A stretch of 9,837 nucleotides of DNA, from the NCBI GenBank assembly GCA_900544545.1, contig UQVY01000020.1:1-9837 (forward strand). The letters run 5' to 3'. Of the stretch, positions 7,002 through 9,837 are shown in pieces (the stretch's first letter is position 1; every line of letters starts with the position of its first letter). A program made the position numbers and the translations under genes. This DNA is from an uncultured Eubacteriales bacterium (GTDB taxonomy: Bacteria > Bacillota > Clostridia > Christensenellales > CAG-314). A model generated the notes under the pieces. It was not told where the DNA came from, did not search any database, and saw only the letters and a list, made by a program, of their open reading frames with translations.

Positions 7002-7898
7002 TTATTCTTTATTGATATCGTTGAAGCCCGCGCCGTAAACCTCGCTTGCGCTTCCGACGATGAGGAAGGACTTTTCGTCCGCGCGTTTAACGACGGCTCT
7101 GAGGTTTTCGAGCTGACCGCTCGCCACGCAGACCATAAGGAGTCCCTTTTCGCCGCCCGAATACATACCCGTCGCATCGATTTTCGTAACTCCCCGTCTT
7201 ATTTCGTTCATAATAGCCGCGGCGACCTCCTGCGGTTTATCCGTAACGATAAGACACTGCTTGCTTTTTCTGAAGCCCACGAGAATGACGTCCGAAACGC
7301 AGGTGCTTATAAACATCATAACCATCGCGTAAAGCAGACCTTCGGGATTTCCGAGGACGAATACTCCGACGAAAACCACCGTGAGGTCGAGTACGGTTAT
7401 CGTTGCGGGCATAGACAGAACCGGAATTTTCGAGTAAATCCATCGTCCGAGCATTTCCGTTCCGCCGCTCGAAATCTTATATTTAAGATAAAGTCCTATG
7501 GCTATTCCCCAAAGCACGCCCGCGTAAACCGCCGCGAGAAGCTTATCGCCCCTGTATGCGGGAAGAAAGGTTCCCATAAGGTCGATGACTACCGCTCGGA
7601 TAACGAGGTTTATGAGGCAGTCTATAATAAATCTCTTTCCCATCTGCTTATAGGAAAGAATCATTATAGGAATATTGATGAGAAGCTGCAATACGCCCTG
7701 CCATTGAGGGACGCCGCAGACTATTCCGATGAGCGTCGCAAGACCCGTAACGCCGCCCGAAACTATCTCCGCCGGCGTAAGAAAGACATACAGACAGACC
7801 GCCGAAGCGACCGTCGCTACCATCATAAAAAAGTACCGCTCTACGTTATAAGCCGTTTTTGGCGGAATCTTATTTTTGACTTTATTCAGCAGATCCAT
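7002..7898 (-). CDS. YitT family membrane protein, copy 2
   Basis: This 298-residue paralogue of the adjacent protein has the same architecture: a short N-terminal tail, hydrophobic segments at about 21-40, 44-61, 67-82, 89-110, 118-137, 163-182 and 187-208, then a DUF2179 domain (about 213-293). It shares the landmarks VSGGVTGLATL (46-56), KISSGGTEMLGR (141-152), RRGVTKI (234-240), LLMVCV (253-258) and SEVYGAGF (285-292). The main differences are at the N-terminus and the loop near 111-116. A GAGGGAG-type ribosome binding site precedes the ATG with a rather long spacer of about 10 nt. It has its own promoter of the same design as copy 1. No terminator is visible after its stop, so some read-through into copy 1 is possible. 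Function unknown; a tandem duplication is the simplest explanation for the pair. Confidence 0.9.
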   Translation of the reverse strand: MDLLNKVKNKIPPKTAYNVERYFFMMVATVASAVCLYVFLTPAEIVSGGVTGLATLIGIVCGVPQWQGVLQLLINIPIMILSYKQMGKRFIIDCLINLVIRAVVIDLMGTFLPAYRGDKLLAAVYAGVLWGIAIGLYLKYKISSGGTEMLGRWIYSKIPVLSMPATITVLDLTVVFVGVFVLGNPEGLLYAMVMMFISTCVSDVILVGFRKSKQCLIVTDKPQEVAAAIMNEIRRGVTKIDATGMYSGGEKGLLMVCVASGQLENLRAVVKRADEKSFLIVGSASEVYGAGFNDINKE

Positions 7899-7948
7899 TA
7901 TAAAATCACTCCCTCACGCAAGGCGTTTTCGTTGTTTTGTAAAGCGTG

Positions 7949-7977
7949 ATTATAACACAGGTTGACTTTATTGTAAA
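7949..7977 (-). promoter_or_regulatory. Consensus sigma-A promoter of yitT copy 2
   Basis: TTTACA (7977-7972), a 17-nt spacer and TATAAT (7954-7949) on the minus strand lie about 50 nt upstream of the start codon at 7898. The -35, spacer length and -10 are the same as those of copy 1, though the spacer sequences differ. Confidence 0.87.
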
Positions 7978-8071
7978 GAAAAAATAAGACAAAAATCAAG
8001 TTTACCCGAAAAAAATCCGGCTAAATCGACAACTTATCAAATTATCAAAGCCAAAACCGATTTTTTGCAGC

Positions 8072-8097
8072 AAAAAAGACGCGGAAAATGCCGCGCC
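8072..8097 (-). terminator. Rho-independent terminator of the perR-rbr-rubredoxin unit
   Basis: On the minus strand GGCGCGG (8097-8091) pairs with CCGCGTC (8084-8078), with one G-U pair and a 6-nt loop, followed by six T residues (8077-8072). It lies 36 bp downstream of the rubredoxin stop. Confidence 0.9.
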
Positions 8098-8132
8098 TTT
8101 ATCGGGAATCCCTTTCCGTATTCAGAAATCCG

Positions 8133-8312
8133 TCAGTTATCCGTGCAGACGCATTCTCTGAGCTCTTCAAAAGCATCCTTACCCAATCCGCAAACGGGAC
8201 AGACCCAATCCTCGCGGATATCCTCCCATTTGGTTCCGGGAGCGATTCCGTTTTCCGGATCGCCGATTTCGGGAACGTATTCGTATCCGCAGGGACAAAC
8301 GTGTTTTACCAT
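8133..8312 (-). CDS. Rubredoxin (59 aa), CxC variant in first knuckle
   Basis: This small cytoplasmic electron carrier has one iron held by four cysteines. Translation of the minus strand gives a complete rubredoxin: MVKHVCPCGYEY at the N-terminus, the family core GDPENGIAPGTKWEDI (17-32), DWVCPVCGLGKDAFEEL (35-51) and a 59-residue length with an extra C-terminal CVC (54-56). AAAGGAGG lies 5 nt before the ATG at 8312. The gene starts 42 nt after the rubrerythrin stop and is probably cotranscribed, delivering electrons to rubrerythrin for peroxide reduction. The oddity is the first metal knuckle: C6-P7-C8-G9, one residue between the cysteines instead of the usual two (CxxCG). The second knuckle, C38-P-V-C41-G, is normal. 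The rest is so well conserved that I expect a functional protein. Confidence 0.93.
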   Translation of the reverse strand: MVKHVCPCGYEYVPEIGDPENGIAPGTKWEDIREDWVCPVCGLGKDAFEELRECVCTDN

Positions 8313-8354
8313 AACTGCCTCCTTTGTCGGAAAATCCGACGGTCAAAACTTTCT

Positions 8355-8906
8355 TTATTTACCGAAATATCTTCTGAGCAAGCCCTCGAAGCCTCTGCCG
8401 TGGCGGGCTTCGTCCTTAGCCATTTCGTGAACGGTGTCGTGGATGGCGTCGAGGTTAAGCTGTTTAGCTCTCTTAGCAAGATACATTTTTCCTTCGCAGG
8501 CTCCGTTTTCGGCAGCCGCTCTGAGCTCGAGATTCTTTTTGGTGGAATCGGTTACCACTTCGCCGAGAAGCTCCGCAAATTTTGCCGCGTGCTCGGCTTC
8601 CTCGAACGCATATCTCTTGAAAGCCTCCGCAACCTCGGGATAACCTTCTCTGTCGGCAACTCTGCTCATAGCGAGATACATACCGACCTCGGTGCATTCT
8701 CCGCTGAAATTGGCTTTAAGACCCTCGATGATTTCCATATCCTCGACTGCTTTGGCGATACCGACCTTATGCTCGTCTGCATAAACTGTAGCGCCGCATT
8801 CCTTGACCTCGACAAAGGTAGTGGCTCCGCAAACCGGACATACCAAACCTTCCGCGCTCTCCGCCATAACTATTTCGCCGCAAACCGTACATCTGAATTT
8901 TTTCAT
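8355..8906 (-). CDS. Reverse rubrerythrin (peroxide-reducing diiron protein)
   Basis: This 183-residue cytoplasmic protein reduces H2O2 to water at a diiron site, protecting an anaerobe from oxidative stress. The rubredoxin-like domain is at the N-terminus (C6-TV-C9 and C23-PV-C26), the arrangement of reverse rubrerythrins, such as the clostridial NADH-peroxidase components. The four-helix diiron domain follows, with likely ligands in FSGECTEVGMY (67-77), FEEAEH (101-106, E103xxH106), E138 in GACEGK and E166-AR-H169. The ATG at 8906 is chosen because AAGGAG lies 7 nt upstream and the first Cys knuckle begins six residues later; the in-frame extension to 9107 is the shadow of the upstream regulator gene. 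The gene sits 49 bp after the perR-like gene and 42 bp before rubredoxin, consistent with one peroxide-responsive operon. Confidence 0.95.
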   Translation of the reverse strand: MKKFRCTVCGEIVMAESAEGLVCPVCGATTFVEVKECGATVYADEHKVGIAKAVEDMEIIEGLKANFSGECTEVGMYLAMSRVADREGYPEVAEAFKRYAFEEAEHAAKFAELLGEVVTDSTKKNLELRAAAENGACEGKMYLAKRAKQLNLDAIHDTVHEMAKDEARHGRGFEGLLRRYFGK

Positions 8907-8933
8907 ACTTAAACTCCTTATTGACTTAAATTT

Positions 8934-8961
8934 ATATAATCGGCCGCAGAGCCGTTTATAT
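8934..8961. repeat. Inverted repeat at the perR stop, upstream of rubrerythrin
   Basis: The arm ATATAATCGGC (8934-8944) faces GCCGTTTATAT (8951-8961) across a 6-nt spacer, with a single T-T mismatch. It overlaps the perR stop codon (8956-8958). It could be an operator, a weak attenuator or an mRNA processing site between the two genes. It lacks a T-run after the stem, so it is not a standard terminator. Confidence 0.5.
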
Positions 8962-9417
8962 CCGATAATTACCGTCTTTTTCCGGAAGCCACTCCGTTCC
9001 ATCGGAATCCCGACGGCCCCCGCAGCTCGGACAAACTCCGTAGAAAATAACCTCCGCGCTTTCGACCTCGAAGCCCTCTTCCGCCCGCATTCCGCAACAT
9101 TTTTCAAGCTCTTTTTCGGAAGGAAGCTCGGAATTCAGCCCGACGTCCAGAACTCGCCCGCAGCTTCTGCAAACGAAATGATGATGAGGGCGAAGGTCCG
9201 CGTCGAAATGCTCGACTCCCGAATTCAGAACGAGCTTACGGATAGTGCCGCTCTGTTCGAGAAGCCTGAGGTTCCTGTAAACCGTGCCGAGGCTGATATT
9301 GGGCATAACTCTTCTCGCCTCGTCGTAAAGCGCGGCCGCGTTGGGGTGCGAAGTCGTGTTTTTAAGCAAATCGAGGACGACCGCTCTCTGTCTTGTTTGT
9401 CGGGTATTATTTTCCAT
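8956..9417 (-). CDS. perR: Fur-family regulator, PerR-like
   Basis: This 153-residue metal-dependent transcriptional repressor is of the ferric uptake regulator family, and from context a peroxide sensor. The winged-helix domain (about 5-80) contains the recognition region SLGTVYRNLRLLEQ (42-55). Metal-site residues include H24, the EHFD motif (69-72) and PHHH (77-80). The structural zinc site is C83-RS-C86 and C129-PS-C132. D91 aligns with the aspartate that distinguishes PerR from other Fur members. Residues 133-153 form a hydrophilic tail after the last CxxC. Two ATGs lie 6 nt apart; AAAGGA at 9430-9425 is 7 nt from the one at 9417 but 1 nt from the one at 9423, so 9417 is preferred. Its position directly ahead of rubrerythrin and rubredoxin supports a PerR role; Fur or Zur is the alternative. 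Confidence 0.87.
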   Translation of the reverse strand: MENNTRQTRQRAVVLDLLKNTTSHPNAAALYDEARRVMPNISLGTVYRNLRLLEQSGTIRKLVLNSGVEHFDADLRPHHHFVCRSCGRVLDVGLNSELPSEKELEKCCGMRAEEGFEVESAEVIFYGVCPSCGGRRDSDGTEWLPEKDGNYRI

Positions 9418-9429
9418 TTGCATTTCCTT

Positions 9430-9462
9430 TAGTAACAGTAACTATTCCTATTAACGGTTAGA
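9430..9462. promoter_or_regulatory. Candidate Fur/PerR-family operators in the perR leader
   Basis: The 15-bp sequence TAGTAACAGTAACTA (9430-9444) is a near-perfect 7-1-7 palindrome (TAGTnACnGTnACTA), the geometry used by Fur-family repressors. A weaker sister with core TTAACGGTTA is centred 19 bp further upstream (9456), around the expected transcription start. Neither matches the B. subtilis PerR box, so this is an inference from symmetry and position. Confidence 0.45.
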
Positions 9463-9490
9463 TTATAACACACCTGAAAAATAATTGCAA
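9462..9490 (-). promoter_or_regulatory. Sigma-A promoter of the perR-rbr-rubredoxin unit
   Basis: On the minus strand TTGCAA (9490-9485), a 17-nt spacer and TATAAT (9467-9462) lie about 45 nt upstream of the start codon at 9417. It is the only clear promoter found for the three-gene cluster. Confidence 0.78.
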
Positions 9491-9592
9491 GTGTTTTTTG
9501 CAAAAAATTCCGATTTTTTTGCGGCAACAGCCGTTGATTTTCGCGTCTTTTCGGTAATCAAAAAAATAAACAGAAATCCGAACGCTCCGTTC

Positions 9593-9718
9593 TCGTTAAA
9601 CGAACTCTCGAATTCGTTAAATAAACTCGGATTCTCGTTGAATGAACTTACGGATTCGTTGAACAAATTCGGCTGCTCGTTGAATGAATTCGGACTTTCG
9701 CTAAAACGAGCTTAATAA
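9593..9718. repeat. 21-bp phased palindromic repeat array (array 3)
   Basis: Six units are in exact 21-bp register at 9593, 9614, 9635, 9656, 9677 and 9698. Each starts TCGTT (TCGCT in the last) followed by AA or GAA and a second half-site close to YGAA, then usually YTCGGA. Unit 1 has the full palindrome core TCGTTAAACGAA. The array fills the 420-bp gene-free stretch together with the perR promoter on its left and a terminator on its right; 9491-9592 is AT-rich with nothing else recognised. As 21 is a multiple of three, both strands stay open and give heptad-like peptides, but no ribosome binding site supports coding. Confidence 0.87.
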
Positions 9719-9734
9719 TTCCGCCGAAAAAGTA

Positions 9735-9769
9735 TAAAAAAATAACCGCAACGCAGAGATGCGTTTCGG
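9735..9769 (-). terminator. Terminator of a minus-strand gene beyond the right edge
   Basis: AACGCA (9750-9755) and TGCGTT (9760-9765) form a stem with a GAGA loop, extended by CCG/CGG (9746-9748 with 9767-9769) past a C-T mismatch. On the minus strand it is followed by TTATTTTTTT. It would end transcription of a gene lying to the right of the window. Confidence 0.7.
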
Positions 9770-9837
9770 CTACCTTCTCGTGTCGAAGCTCCAAAATAGA
9801 TAAACTCCTCTAAACCCAGTTCCAAGGGTTTTTGACG

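Noticed and set aside
8907..9107. Long N-terminal extension of rubrerythrin
   Set aside because: It overlaps the perR coding region in another frame; the rubredoxin-type knuckle and ribosome binding site place the start at 8906.
9485..9715. Open frame with heptad-like SLNELxx peptide repeats on the plus strand, and SFNEx repeats on the minus strand
   Set aside because: The openness follows from a 21-bp repeat being seven codons. The plus frame would start at a TTG inside the perR -35 box with no ribosome binding site, and sister arrays have stops in their cores.
9812..9833. AAACCC/GGGTTT hairpin followed by T residues near the right edge
   Set aside because: The stem is only 6 bp with an 8-nt loop, and the sequence stops just after it. 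This is too weak to call a terminator.
9712..9837. Minus-strand open frame running in from the right edge to a TAA at 9712
   Set aside because: It reads through the terminator hairpin and T-run at 9735-9769, has no recognisable protein features and no visible start, so it is more likely 3' untranslated sequence.

Overview
The window reads as chromosomal DNA from an anaerobic Bacillota, most likely a gut-type member of the class Clostridia. The evidence is a perR-like / rubrerythrin / rubredoxin cluster, two YitT-family membrane proteins, strong AGGAGG-type ribosome binding sites, and sigma-A promoters with 17-bp spacers. Base composition is close to balanced in the genes and AT-rich in the gaps. 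I see no tRNA, rRNA, insertion sequence, phage gene or CRISPR array. The taxonomic call is inference.

Layout. (1) 56-1927, minus: a 12-TM major facilitator transporter of GPH/SLC45 type with a roughly 200-residue extracellular insert. It diverges from (2) 2183-3232, plus: an unrecognised two-TM protein whose C-terminal half faintly resembles DUF695/RraB-type proteins. (3) 3359-4741, plus: an iron-sulfur TrmA/RlmD-family RNA m5U methyltransferase. (4) 4928-5749, plus: a GalU-type nucleotidyltransferase. A bidirectional hairpin terminator at 5873-5905 separates these from the minus-strand half. (5) 5934-6872 and (6) 7002-7898, minus: two paralogous YitT-family proteins, each with its own perfect promoter. 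(7) 8956-9417, 8355-8906 and 8133-8312, all minus: a PerR-like regulator, a reverse rubrerythrin and a 59-residue rubredoxin. This looks like a peroxide-defence operon ending at a clear terminator (8072-8097). The last 420 bases hold the perR promoter, a repeat array and a terminator for a gene beyond the right edge.

How the genes work together: the PerR-like repressor would sense peroxide or metal status and control rubrerythrin, which reduces H2O2 with electrons relayed by rubredoxin. The plus-strand genes are housekeeping (RNA methylation, UDP-glucose supply) and need not be functionally linked.

The most unusual signal lies between the genes. Three gaps (4744-4890, 5780-5855, 9593-9718) hold tandem arrays of the same degenerate 21-bp unit. 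Its most conserved part is a palindrome of the form TTCGTT-N-AACGAA, kept in exact 21-bp register, about two helical turns. A fourth gap (3216-3356) carries a different AT-rich motif spaced 26/17/26/17/17/23, with a 43-bp higher-order period. That array begins inside the last codons of one gene and runs up to the start codon of the next. Codon signal is not maintained and there are no spacers, so I read these as DNA-level elements: protein-binding arrays, or a genome-wide intergenic repeat family.
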